Assembly: GCA_039796935.1 (NCBI GenBank)
Contig: JBDKIV010000039.1
Coordinates: 1 to 28,110, forward strand
Direction: 5' to 3'
Origin: VFMC01 sp039796935
Lineage (GTDB): Bacteria; Actinomycetota; Acidimicrobiia; Acidimicrobiales; Ilumatobacteraceae
DNA length: 28,110 nucleotides
The position numbers and the translations under genes were made by a program. The notes under the pieces were generated by a model that did no database searches, was not told where the DNA came from, and saw nothing but the letters and a program-made list of their open reading frames with translations. This document shows, piece after piece, positions 17,163 through 24,846 of the stretch (position 1 is the stretch's first letter; each line of letters starts with the position of its first letter).

Positions 17163-17760
17163 ACCCGGGCGACCACCACCACAGCACGAACGCCAGGCAC
17201 AGCAGCCCGTAGTCGGTCGGCGCCACGAGCAGCGAACGCACCACCGACCCGGAGCCGAGCGACGCCCGGCCGGATCGCCCATCGAGGAGGTACGCAGCGA
17301 ACATCACCGACGCCAGCACCGCGAACCCGATCGGCACCAGCAGCCTGCATCCCCGATCGGGATCGTCCCGGTACCAGCGCGCGGCAACGGCCAGGTGCAG
17401 CAGCGGCAGCTTGCCCGAATCGAGCACATGGTCGAGCCACTCGCCCGCCAGCGTTGCCCGTCCCTGCAGGCGGGCCAACTGGCCGTCGGCGGCATCGAAG
17501 GCGTAGCCGATCACGAGGAGCACCACCACCACGGCAGCACCCATCGGGGACGGCCGCACGACCGCCACGACGGCGATCGCCGACCCGGTGCACGACGATC
17601 CGAACACGGTCAGCTGGGTGGGCGAGCAACCCGACGAGGCAGCACCGGCAGCGAGCAGACGACCGAGGCGGCGATTGACCCAACGCGAATAGGCGGGTGC
17701 CCCACGCGTGGGCTTCTGGGCGAAGGCGAGGGCCTGCAGTGACTCGCCGAACGTTGTCAC
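17053..17760 (-). CDS. CDP-alcohol phosphotransferase family membrane protein
   Basis: 235-residue integral membrane enzyme that would move a phospho-alcohol from CDP to a second alcohol. The full CDP-OH-P signature DG(x2)AR(x8)G(x3)D(x3)D is present: Asp92-Gly93, Ala96-Arg97, Gly106, Asp110, Asp114, with Asp89 before it. About five membrane segments. The family includes phosphatidylglycerophosphate and phosphatidylinositol-phosphate synthases, but location beside glycosyltransferases and near a cytidylyltransferase suggests a role in a surface glycopolymer rather than bulk phospholipid. GTG 17760 overlaps the upstream glycosyltransferase stop by 4 nt (GTGA). Its 3' end overlaps the plus-strand GT4 gene by 110 nt. 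Confidence 0.9.
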   Translation of the reverse strand: MTTFGESLQALAFAQKPTRGAPAYSRWVNRRLGRLLAAGAASSGCSPTQLTVFGSSCTGSAIAVVAVVRPSPMGAAVVVVLLVIGYAFDAADGQLARLQGRATLAGEWLDHVLDSGKLPLLHLAVAARWYRDDPDRGCRLLVPIGFAVLASVMFAAYLLDGRSGRASLGSGSVVRSLLVAPTDYGLLCLAFVLWWWSPGFTVLYAGLFVANAVFAVVALAVWYRQLVAVGSRSPR

Positions 17761-18947
17761 CGCAGGCCCGAACGCCGACCGCTGGATTCGTGGCGGCGAG
17801 AGCCACCGTCCACCATCCTCTGAGCAAGCGCCGCATACTCGGCCGCAACGTCATCCCACCGAAAGCGCTCGATCACACCTCGCTGCAGCACAACTGCCCG
17901 ATCGCGCAGCAGGTCGAGGTCGACCTCGGCGCGTTCGAACACCTCCATCAGCGAACGCTCGTCCCGAAACACGAGCGCCTCGTCACCCACCACCTCACGA
18001 TTGAACGGCGAATCGAACACCGCCACCGGCGCAGCCGCACCGACGGCACGCAACAGCGAGGGATTGGTCCCCCCGATCGAATGACCGTGCACGTACAGCG
18101 CTGCGTTGGCGAAGAGTTGATCGAGCAGCGGCTCGTCCCACACGGGGCCGAGCAGACGAATCCGACGATCGCTGGCTGCGACCGCTTCGACGGACGCCAC
18201 GTACTTGCGCGAGTACGGGGCCGACCCGACGATCACCAGCGGCAGCCGAGCGGTACTGACCCGGTATCCCCGGGCGATCGTGAGCACGTGGTTCTCGGGC
18301 TCGAACCGCGCGACGACCAGGTGATAGCCGCGAGCCTCGAGGCCGAGGGCAGCGAGTCGATCGTCACCGACACCGGATCGGTCGGGCGCCCCGTAGGCGA
18401 TGTACTCGGTCGTCGCACCGAACTCGCTGCGGTAGTACGCGGCGACCTCGCGCGCGTCGGCGATCAGCGCATCGGCTCGACGGACCACCGACGACTCGGC
18501 CCACCGGTAGTAGCGCCGACCCCACGGCCCCCACTTCGAGCGCCGCCACTCGAGCCCGTCCACGTGCACCACCACCGGCACACCGGTCACCTGCAGGAAC
18601 GGCACCCAGGGAGCGTTCGCCGCGTTGAACACGAAGGCCGCATCGTGACCCCGTCGAACCAGAGCCGACGCAGCCACATGGGCCGACGACACGCCCGAGT
18701 GCAGCAGCGTCTCGAGCGTCTTCGTGCGCACCGTCGGCAGGTGCACCAGACGCATGCCCTCGAACTCGATCGGACGACCGCGCCGCTCGAGCAGTGGGGT
18801 TCGGCAGTAGACGGTCACATGATGTCCGAGCATCACCAGGCGACGACCGACCTGATCGACCAGCGTCTCGAACCCGCTGTAGCGAGGCGGCAGTCCACGC
18901 GTGCCCAGCAAGGCGATCTTCAACCGACGCTGCGGGGCGGTGGCCAT
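17757..18947 (-). CDS. DUF1972-type GT4 glycosyltransferase (rhamnosyltransferase-like)
   Basis: 396-residue GT-B glycosyltransferase with the DUF1972 N-terminal half (KIALLGTRGLPPRYSGFETLVDQVG), the pattern of actinobacterial rhamnosyl- and related transferases. The C-terminal half has VYVHG-type HGHSIGGTNPSLLRAVG and SPFNREVVGDEAL. The GT4 glutamate usually expected after NPSLL is Arg300 here; this may be a subfamily trait or loss of the usual catalysis. ATG 18947 is chosen because conserved sequence starts nine residues later; a GTG at 19028 is in frame but adds a segment overlapping the opposite gene. No Shine-Dalgarno or TANNNT element is seen at 18947, so the start is less certain. Coupled to the phosphotransferase gene downstream. 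Confidence 0.88.
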   Translation of the reverse strand: MATAPQRRLKIALLGTRGLPPRYSGFETLVDQVGRRLVMLGHHVTVYCRTPLLERRGRPIEFEGMRLVHLPTVRTKTLETLLHSGVSSAHVAASALVRRGHDAAFVFNAANAPWVPFLQVTGVPVVVHVDGLEWRRSKWGPWGRRYYRWAESSVVRRADALIADAREVAAYYRSEFGATTEYIAYGAPDRSGVGDDRLAALGLEARGYHLVVARFEPENHVLTIARGYRVSTARLPLVIVGSAPYSRKYVASVEAVAASDRRIRLLGPVWDEPLLDQLFANAALYVHGHSIGGTNPSLLRAVGAAAPVAVFDSPFNREVVGDEALVFRDERSLMEVFERAEVDLDLLRDRAVVLQRGVIERFRWDDVAAEYAALAQRMVDGGSRRHESSGRRSGLR

Positions 18948-19012
18948 CGGTGCATCGAGTTGGCCGATGGCTGCTGCGGGCGAAACGGTCACGACCACGA
19001 ACTGTCCCGGGC

Positions 19013-19474
19013 ATGACCACCGACGCACCCAGGTCGATCACCGGATACGCACCCGGCGCATGGGACCTGTTCCACATCGGGCACCTGTCGCTCCTCACCC
19101 GGGCACGCCAGCACTGCGATCGACTCGTGGTCGGCGTCGCCACCGACGAGCTGGTCGAGCGGGTCAAGGGCCGCTCCCCGGTCGTCCCGCACCTCGAACG
19201 CCTCGAGATCGTCCGCGCCCTCCGGGTGGTCGACCTCGCCGCCGCCGACACCTCGGCCGACAAGCGCGTCGCGTGGCGGCTCCACCGCTACGACGTCCTC
19301 TTCAAGGGGAGCGATTGGCAGCGATCGGCTCGCGGCGAGCGGCTCGAGGCCGACATGGCCACCGTCGGGGTCGAGGTCCGGTACCTCGGCTACACCGAGC
19401 ACGTGTCGAGCAGCCGAATCCGATCGGCCATCGAGCAGCGGCCGATGATCGCTCCGGGCGATCTCGACCGGTGA
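19013..19474 (+). CDS. Cytidylyltransferase, glycerol-3-phosphate cytidylyltransferase (TagD)-like
   Basis: 153-residue nucleotidyltransferase that would form a CDP-alcohol from CTP and an alcohol phosphate. The HxGH motif is in DLFHIGHLSLLTRAR (residues ~18-32), VKGRSPVVPHLERLEIV is the mid-region pattern, and SSSRIRSAI replaces the ISTTxI signature at the nucleotide site. The substrate could be glycerol-3-phosphate, another polyol phosphate or ethanolamine phosphate. It stands alone on the plus strand between minus-strand genes. An AACTGT hexamer 7 nt before ATG 19013 may be a degenerate leaderless -10. Its stop is separated from the convergent gene's stop by only 2 nt. Confidence 0.88.
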   Translation: MTTDAPRSITGYAPGAWDLFHIGHLSLLTRARQHCDRLVVGVATDELVERVKGRSPVVPHLERLEIVRALRVVDLAAADTSADKRVAWRLHRYDVLFKGSDWQRSARGERLEADMATVGVEVRYLGYTEHVSSSRIRSAIEQRPMIAPGDLDR

Positions 19475-19481
19475 GGTCACC
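19470..19481. repeat. Inverted repeat containing both stop codons of convergent genes
   Basis: GGTGA-GG-TCACC: the TGA of the cytidylyltransferase and the TCA (TGA on minus) of the propeller gene are mirror images around a 2-nt gap. It is too short to be a convincing terminator, and there is no other terminator between these genes. Confidence 0.4.
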
Positions 19482-21831
19482 TCGTGATCACGTTGACATC
19501 GTCCACCAGCACCGTCACCGGCCCGACAGCCGAACCCGAGACATAGGCATGCACTCCGACACCGCCGACACCGCCGGCACCGCCGAGTTCGACGGCGGCA
19601 TCGACGGCACGCAGCGTCGGCGCAGGAGGGGAATCCGAACCGTCCGCCCAGACCCACCCCGACAGCACCGACGACGCACCCGCCGGCACGGCCTCGAACC
19701 TGACGTTCAACCAGAGCAGCGGCCGCATCGACAGGGCGGGCAGGACCGACGAGGCCAGGACCGTCTCGACACCGCCGACCACACGCACCAGTGACACCTG
19801 CAGCCGAGTGGTCGCGAGATGGCGCACCGTCAGCCGGTACTCGGACCGGCCGACCCGGCGAAGCGCCAGCGACAGGTAGGTACCGCCGCCCGATGCCGGC
19901 GCATCGACCGTCATACGCGCCGACACCACGACGTCGACCGCCGACACGCCACCCACCTGCGCCGAGCCGCCCGCGCCCGGTGCGATCGGACCGAGGCGTG
20001 CCGTGCCGGCGCTCACCGACCGCGACGCCACCCGCCCCGACAGCTGCCACGGCGGGCCCCAACCATCGGCCACCGACCGCTCGAACGAGTCGCTGAACCT
20101 GGTGGGCGCGACCGTCACGGTCGGTGGGGGAGGCGGCGGCGGTGGCGGGAGGTCGGGCACACGCACCTCGACCCACGGTGTCGCCGCCGGGTTGCCCGAT
20201 GCATCCGTTGCCAGCACCCGGTACCGATGGGTTGCACCGCGAGCGGCACCGGTGTCGGTGTACGCCATGGTCGCCCGGTCCCAGAACCTCGACACCGAGT
20301 GCGTCGAGTGGACGAGGGTCGTTCCGCGGTACAGGCGGTACCGCAGCGAACCGTCATCGGGGTCCCAGTTGGCCGACCACGACAGCTCGACGGCCCCGTC
20401 AGCACGCACCTCGGCGCGAAGGGGCCACCCGGTACCGAACAGCTTCGGCCCCTGCCGCTTCGGCGCCGACGTCGGCACGGCGAAGCGCACGAGACCCTGC
20501 TGAGGGCGATGGTCGACCCGTTGGAACTCGCCGCCCAGAACCACGTAGCGCCCGTTGCCCGTGACATGCCACGGTCCCTGCCGCTGGCCGGTGACGACGC
20601 CGGGATCGAGGTGCGGGAACCACACCAACAGCTCGGGTGCCGAAAGCCCGGCGAAGTCGGGATAGCCGGCGTACACGTTCGGCGACACGGTGCGAGTCGC
20701 GTGCGTGCTGAAGGCGAGCGCTCGTCGGAACGTCCTCGGAGAGGTCTCGGGGAACCCGCCGATGTTGGCGCAGTTGTGAGCGTGGCTGGCGCTGTAGACG
20801 GCCGGGGGCGAGGCGAACACCGAGTGGGTGTCGCCGTGGCAGTCGGCGAGCCACCGCAGCGAGCCGTCGTCCCACGACGCAGAGAACACACCCTCGAACG
20901 AGGCGCTGCCGTATGCCGAGCCGTACAGGTGGACACCGTCACTCACCAGCGACGTGACGCCGCCCCGAGGCGCCGCCACCCTGACCACCTCGTTGACGCG
21001 CCACGGGCGTGCAGCCCCGGTGACGGCGTCGACCGCACCGAGCCCGAACCCCGGTGAACTCGACCCGTTGAGTGCCGTGAACCGGCCACCCACGGCAACC
21101 TTCGAACCATCCGGCGACACGGCCAGCGCCGCCACCAGTCCGCCGGTCGCCTCGGGAGCCCATGGCAACAACGCGCCCGAGACACGGTCGAACGCAGCGA
21201 GATTGCGGCGTACCCGCGATCCGACCGACTGGAAACTCCCCCCGATGTACACGGCGGTCGACGAGTGGGCGATCGCCATCACGTGGTACCCGACCGACGG
21301 GGCGAACGGCAGCAGCGAGCCGGTCGCCACGTCGAACGCGGCCAGATACCGGCGGGTCTGGCCGTCGACGCGCGTGAAGTCGCCACCCACGTACAGCCGA
21401 GTCCCGTCGGGCGATGCCGAGAGCACACGCACCTGGCCGTCGAACACCGGCGCGAACGAGGTGACCAACTCGCCGGTCTCGAGCCGGTAGGCGAGGACGT
21501 TCGCTCGGGGAACGGTGTCGACCCCCGGCGGAGCACCTGCCGGTCGTGCCGACGTGAACCGGCCGCCCACGTAGACCGTGTCGCCCACGATCGCCTGGGC
21601 GAAGGCCACACCGTCGATCTGCACGGTCGGGAGCGGATCGGCAGTCACGGTCTCGGAGGCGGTCACCGTAACGGGAGCGGGCAGTTCGGGGGCCAGCGTC
21701 ACAACGGCCCCATCGCGACGAGCCGTCGCCTCGACCAGCCCTCCGTCGTCCACCCAGACCCCGGCAGTCATCGACAGCACCAGCACCGCGACCGCCGCCC
21801 TCCACCGTCCAACCGATCTGCCTCGTTCCAT
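19477..21831 (-). CDS. Secreted beta-propeller / Fn3 / jelly-roll-like surface protein
   Basis: 784-residue exported protein. An N-terminal signal (RWRAAVAVLVLSMTAGVW, residues 9-26) is followed by a beta-propeller region (about 60-450) with repeated blades of the form YVGGxFT.V.G: VYVGGRFTS, LYVGGDFTRVDG, VYIGGSFQSVG, VAVGGRFTALNG and VVLGGEFQRVD, as in delta-60/DUF5122 proteins. WLADCHGDTHSVFA and YSASHAHNCANIGGF are conserved-looking Cys/His segments. A fibronectin type III domain (about 465-555, ELSWSANWDPDDGSLRYRLY) precedes nine prolines (562-570) and a C-terminal beta-rich domain resembling concanavalin/LamG-like folds. No sortase motif or C-terminal membrane anchor. ATG 21831 has a Shine-Dalgarno (AAGGGG, 5 nt). 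A role in binding the locus's polysaccharide is inference. Confidence 0.85.
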   Translation of the reverse strand: MERGRSVGRWRAAVAVLVLSMTAGVWVDDGGLVEATARRDGAVVTLAPELPAPVTVTASETVTADPLPTVQIDGVAFAQAIVGDTVYVGGRFTSARPAGAPPGVDTVPRANVLAYRLETGELVTSFAPVFDGQVRVLSASPDGTRLYVGGDFTRVDGQTRRYLAAFDVATGSLLPFAPSVGYHVMAIAHSSTAVYIGGSFQSVGSRVRRNLAAFDRVSGALLPWAPEATGGLVAALAVSPDGSKVAVGGRFTALNGSSSPGFGLGAVDAVTGAARPWRVNEVVRVAAPRGGVTSLVSDGVHLYGSAYGSASFEGVFSASWDDGSLRWLADCHGDTHSVFASPPAVYSASHAHNCANIGGFPETSPRTFRRALAFSTHATRTVSPNVYAGYPDFAGLSAPELLVWFPHLDPGVVTGQRQGPWHVTGNGRYVVLGGEFQRVDHRPQQGLVRFAVPTSAPKRQGPKLFGTGWPLRAEVRADGAVELSWSANWDPDDGSLRYRLYRGTTLVHSTHSVSRFWDRATMAYTDTGAARGATHRYRVLATDASGNPAATPWVEVRVPDLPPPPPPPPPTVTVAPTRFSDSFERSVADGWGPPWQLSGRVASRSVSAGTARLGPIAPGAGGSAQVGGVSAVDVVVSARMTVDAPASGGGTYLSLALRRVGRSEYRLTVRHLATTRLQVSLVRVVGGVETVLASSVLPALSMRPLLWLNVRFEAVPAGASSVLSGWVWADGSDSPPAPTLRAVDAAVELGGAGGVGGVGVHAYVSGSAVGPVTVLVDDVNVITR

Positions 21832-21857
21832 CGCCGCCCCTTCGTGCGCTTCGGCCC

Positions 21858-21871
21858 CGCTCGGATGAGCG
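21858..21871 (-). other. Small hairpin between methyltransferase and propeller genes
   Basis: CGCTC-GGAT-GAGCG, 5-bp stem with a 4-nt loop, in the 101-nt gap between the methyltransferase stop and the propeller start, both minus strand. Could be the end of the methyltransferase transcript. No T-tract; the rest of the gap shows nothing else I can support. Confidence 0.25.
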
Positions 21872-21932
21872 TGCCGTGGCGAGCGCGGGCCCCGGGTCGA
21901 GAGTTGGTCAAGATGTCGGCCGACCGCCCGGC

Positions 21933-23177
21933 CTACGGCAGCGGAACACCGCCGAGCAATGCCGGGGTCAACCGGATGGCCGACGGAGACAGACCGCTGC
22001 CCGCAGCACGCGGCCGCAGCCACGCCAGCGTCTCGGGCGAGGCAAGCACCGCCATCACGGCATCGAGGTCTTGCGCGGTGCAGGTGAGCACCGGAACACT
22101 CGGCAACCATGCCCCCTCCCGGTCGATCACCGCCTCGACCGTGCGGGTCTGGTTGGCGATGAGCACCTTCGGCGTCAGTCGCTGGTCGGCCCAGCGCTGC
22201 ATCCGCGGCGACAGTGCCGACAAGTCGACACGCGGCGCATCGAAGCGGCGCTTCGCGAAGCGGACCGGCCGCTCGCCCCACAGGCACCGACCCGGCTCGA
22301 TCAGTCCGCTCGTCACCAAGGGCGGGCCGACCCGGTCGTCGCCCACCGCGTCGACCAGGCCGTAGTACTGATCTCGGAAGTCCAATGCGAACGAGGCGAT
22401 CGAGCCGAGCGTCGGACGGTCGGCCGCACGGACCGGCGCGTGGTCGAGTGGCTCGTCGATGACCAGCGCGCCCCACCCCTGCTCGATCGACGTCGCTGCG
22501 CACGGTTCGAACTCGGGACCGCGAGTACGCGCGACAGCACCCTGAACACCACCCGCCTCGAGCACGAGCGCGCACGTGTGCACGGCCGCATCGAACATCT
22601 TGCGAGTCGACCACCACGCATGGACGACCGATGCCCTCGACGCCACCGACTCGCGGATCGCTGCAGCGTCACGCACGCTCAGGATCGACTGCGGCAGGAC
22701 CAGACCCACGCGACCACCGGGCGACACCGCTGCCGCGGCGAGCGCCAAGAACTCGGCAGCGACATCGGCGTACGGTCCGCCGCCGACCGCCGATGCGCCA
22801 CCACGCGAGGTCGACGACGCCATCTGGTTGAGGAAGGGCGGGTTGCCGATCACCGCATCGACGCTCCAGCGAGACCACTCGATCAAACGAGCATCGGCCT
22901 CGATCACCGTCGCCGTGGGCAGGGCAGCTCGAGCCGCAGCGACCGCATGCGGATCGATGTCGATGCCGATCAGGGTGCAGTCGGGGCCGAGCATCTGCGC
23001 TGCCGCAACGAGGAACCGTCCGTCGCCGCACGCCGGATCGAGCACCGTCAACGGCCGGTCTCGACGCATCCCACCGAGCGTCAGACGAGTCAGGTGCTCG
23101 ACCAACTCGGCAGGCGTGTACCAAGCACCCAGTTGCTTGCGCCGCCTCTCGACGTCGAGAACCTTGGGTCGAGCCAT
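21933..23177 (-). CDS. N6-adenine DNA methyltransferase, orphan
   Basis: 414-residue class I SAM-dependent methyltransferase. YTPAELVEHLTRL near the N-terminus is the motif X region of Type IIG/TaqI-like enzymes, motif I is LDPACGDGRFL (Asp47 to Gly53), and catalytic motif IV is GNPPF (Asn112-Phe115), the NPPY/F form of N6-adenine methylases. The C-terminal half has the VLIANQTRTVEAVID and GAWLPSVPVLTC pattern of TaqI-type target-recognition domains. No nuclease domain or restriction gene is next to it, so it is likely an orphan epigenetic or protective methylase. ATG 23177 has TACGCT 6 nt upstream. The recognition sequence cannot be read from the protein. Confidence 0.88.
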   Translation of the reverse strand: MARPKVLDVERRRKQLGAWYTPAELVEHLTRLTLGGMRRDRPLTVLDPACGDGRFLVAAAQMLGPDCTLIGIDIDPHAVAAARAALPTATVIEADARLIEWSRWSVDAVIGNPPFLNQMASSTSRGGASAVGGGPYADVAAEFLALAAAAVSPGGRVGLVLPQSILSVRDAAAIRESVASRASVVHAWWSTRKMFDAAVHTCALVLEAGGVQGAVARTRGPEFEPCAATSIEQGWGALVIDEPLDHAPVRAADRPTLGSIASFALDFRDQYYGLVDAVGDDRVGPPLVTSGLIEPGRCLWGERPVRFAKRRFDAPRVDLSALSPRMQRWADQRLTPKVLIANQTRTVEAVIDREGAWLPSVPVLTCTAQDLDAVMAVLASPETLAWLRPRAAGSGLSPSAIRLTPALLGGVPLP

Positions 23178-23183
23178 CGCGCC

Positions 23184-23193
23184 AGCGTAGGGT
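23184..23193. promoter_or_regulatory. Overlapping divergent -10 elements for the methyltransferase gene and coaA
   Basis: On the plus strand TAGGGT (23188-23193) is followed by 7 nt and GTG 23201; on the minus strand TACGCT (23189-23184) is followed by 6 nt and ATG 23177. The two hexamers share the central TA base pairs. A TTGGGT at 23164-23169, 18 nt upstream of TAGGGT, could be the coaA -35 and lies within the methyltransferase coding start. Confidence 0.6.
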
Positions 23194-23200
23194 TCCGATC

Positions 23201-24124
23201 GTGACCCACGCGGCCGACCGCTACCTCACCTTCGAACGCGACGACTGGGCAGACCTTCGAGCCGCCACACCGCTCACGTTGCGCGAGCACGACCTCCAGA
23301 GCCTGCGCGGCATCAACGTCAGCATCGACCTCGACGAGGTGGCCGCCGTGTACCTGCCCCTCACCCGACTGCTCAACCTCTACGTCGCCGCAACCCAGAA
23401 CCTCCACAAGGTCTCGGCCGCATTCCTCGGCACCCTCGCGCCGAAGGTCCCCTACGTGATCGGCGTCGCCGGAAGCGTCGCCGTCGGCAAGAGCACGTTC
23501 GCCCGCATCCTCCAGGCGCTGCTCGCCCGCTGGCCCGATCACCCGAAGGTCGACCTGGTCACCACCGACGGATTCCTCCACCCCAACCGCGTACTCGCCG
23601 AGCGCGGGATCATGAACCGCAAAGGCTTCCCCGAGAGCTACGACACCCGTCGGCTCATCGAGTTCCTGCGCGAACTGAAGAGCGGTGCACCGTCGGTGAG
23701 CGCACCGGTCTACAGCCACGTCGTCTACGACATCGTCGACGGCGAACAAGTGGTCGTGCAACAGCCCGACATCCTCATCATCGAGGGTCTCAACGTGCTC
23801 CAGGTGGGCAGCGCCGAAGAATTCGTCAGCGACTACTTCGACTTCAGCATCTACATCGATGCCGACGAGGCCTGCATCGAGGACTGGTACGTGCAGCGCT
23901 TCCTCACGCTGTGCGAAACCGTGTTCCAAGACCCGAACAGCTTCTTCACCAACTACTCGCACCTCACCCGCGACGAGGCCGTCGAGACCGCCCGCAACAT
24001 CTGGCGCGAGATCAACGGCAAGAACCTTCGCGAGAACATCGAGCCGACCCGGTCACGGGCCGGTCTGCTGCTACGCAAAGGTCCCGACCATCGCGTGTCG
24101 CAGGTGTCGCTGCGGAGGCTGTGA
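23201..24124 (+). CDS. coaA: Type I pantothenate kinase
   Basis: Phosphorylates pantothenate with ATP, the first and controlling step of coenzyme A synthesis in the cytoplasm. The 307-residue length fits the family. Key features: YLTFERDDWADLR N-terminus, P-loop GVAGSVAVGKST with Lys97, the TTDGFLHPN substrate segment, GFPESYD, and LIIEGLNVLQ. The C-terminal NLRENIEPTRSRAGLLLRKG is also typical. The GTG start is backed by the TAGGGT hexamer 7 nt upstream. Ends 35 nt before the convergent HAD gene, with a hairpin between them. Confidence 0.96.
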   Translation: MTHAADRYLTFERDDWADLRAATPLTLREHDLQSLRGINVSIDLDEVAAVYLPLTRLLNLYVAATQNLHKVSAAFLGTLAPKVPYVIGVAGSVAVGKSTFARILQALLARWPDHPKVDLVTTDGFLHPNRVLAERGIMNRKGFPESYDTRRLIEFLRELKSGAPSVSAPVYSHVVYDIVDGEQVVVQQPDILIIEGLNVLQVGSAEEFVSDYFDFSIYIDADEACIEDWYVQRFLTLCETVFQDPNSFFTNYSHLTRDEAVETARNIWREINGKNLRENIEPTRSRAGLLLRKGPDHRVSQVSLRRL

Positions 24125-24141
24125 GCCGGCCCCGCGTCGGC

Positions 24142-24161
24142 GACCGGACGACGACCCGGTC
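24142..24161. terminator. Hairpin between convergent coaA and HAD genes
   Basis: GACCGG, 8-nt loop, CCGGTC, lying between the coaA stop and touching the HAD stop codon. Symmetric, so it could serve both transcripts. No T-tract. Confidence 0.4.
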
Positions 24162-24846
24162 AGCAACCGAGCAGCGGTGGCAGGTCGGCCAACGACGCAA
24201 GCTCGGTGAACAGCTCGTTGTGCTCGACGTGCTCGAGCTCCCACAGCAGGTGATACGGCACGTGGACCGCATGCCCACCGATCGCCATCACCGGAAGCAC
24301 GTCGCTGCGGACGCTGTTGCCCACCATCAGGAACCGATCGGGTGTCACACCGAACCGGCGGAGCAGCCTGGCGTACGTCTCGGGATCCTTCTCGAGCACG
24401 ATCTCGAGATGATCGAAGTGGTGGTCGAGGCCGCTCGTGGTGATCTTGTGCGTCTGGTGCACCAGGTCACCCTTGGTGATCAGCACCAACCGGAAGCGCG
24501 CGCCGACCCGGGCGAGCACCTCGGGCACGTGTGGGAGCAGCCGCACCGGGGCCTCGAGCTGATCGCGGGTGATCTCGATCAGCTCGGCGATCACCTCGTT
24601 CGGCACGGTCCCGCCGCTGATGGTGATCGCCGTCTCGATCATCGAGATCGTGAAGGCCTTCACCCCGTAGCCGTAGGTGGAGAGGTTCTTGCGCTCGGTG
24701 GCCGTGAGCGCCGCCCGGACGTCGATGCCCTCGGCGGCGTGCGGCGTCAGCAGCTCGACGAACCGCAACTCGTTCGCCTGGAAGCCCTCCTCGCTCTGCC
24801 ACAGGGTGTCGTCGGCGTCGAAGCCGATCACGTCGTAGTGCGTCAT
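24160..24846 (-). CDS. HAD-superfamily hydrolase (phosphatase-like)
   Basis: 228-residue soluble haloacid-dehalogenase-like phosphatase with helical cap. All four motifs are visible: I FDADDTLW with nucleophile Asp10 and acid Asp12, II LVLITKGD, III the Lys in EKDPETYARLL, and IV VGNSVRSDVLPVMAIG. The substrate is unknown. ATG 24846 overlaps the stop of the HTH gene by 4 nt (ATGA), so it is the last gene of a coupled three-gene operon with a thiamine-binding-like protein; dephosphorylation of a thiamine precursor or phosphate ester is one testable idea. Confidence 0.9.
   Translation of the reverse strand: MTHYDVIGFDADDTLWQSEEGFQANELRFVELLTPHAAEGIDVRAALTATERKNLSTYGYGVKAFTISMIETAITISGGTVPNEVIAELIEITRDQLEAPVRLLPHVPEVLARVGARFRLVLITKGDLVHQTHKITTSGLDHHFDHLEIVLEKDPETYARLLRRFGVTPDRFLMVGNSVRSDVLPVMAIGGHAVHVPYHLLWELEHVEHNELFTELASLADLPPLLGC

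Noticed and set aside
16028..17854. 608-codon minus-strand frame opposite the GT4 gene
   Set aside because: Composition (Arg/Ser/Thr) is that of a shadow frame; the plus-strand GT4 and the minus-strand phosphotransferase have full motifs.
20122..20148. Purine-rich G-tract as a possible G-quadruplex
   Set aside because: It is fully explained by nine consecutive proline codons on the opposite strand; the G-runs are mostly of two bases.
21832..22617. N-terminal extension of the propeller protein
   Set aside because: It overlaps the methyltransferase gene on the same strand, is Arg-rich, and ATG 21831 has a signal peptide and a Shine-Dalgarno.
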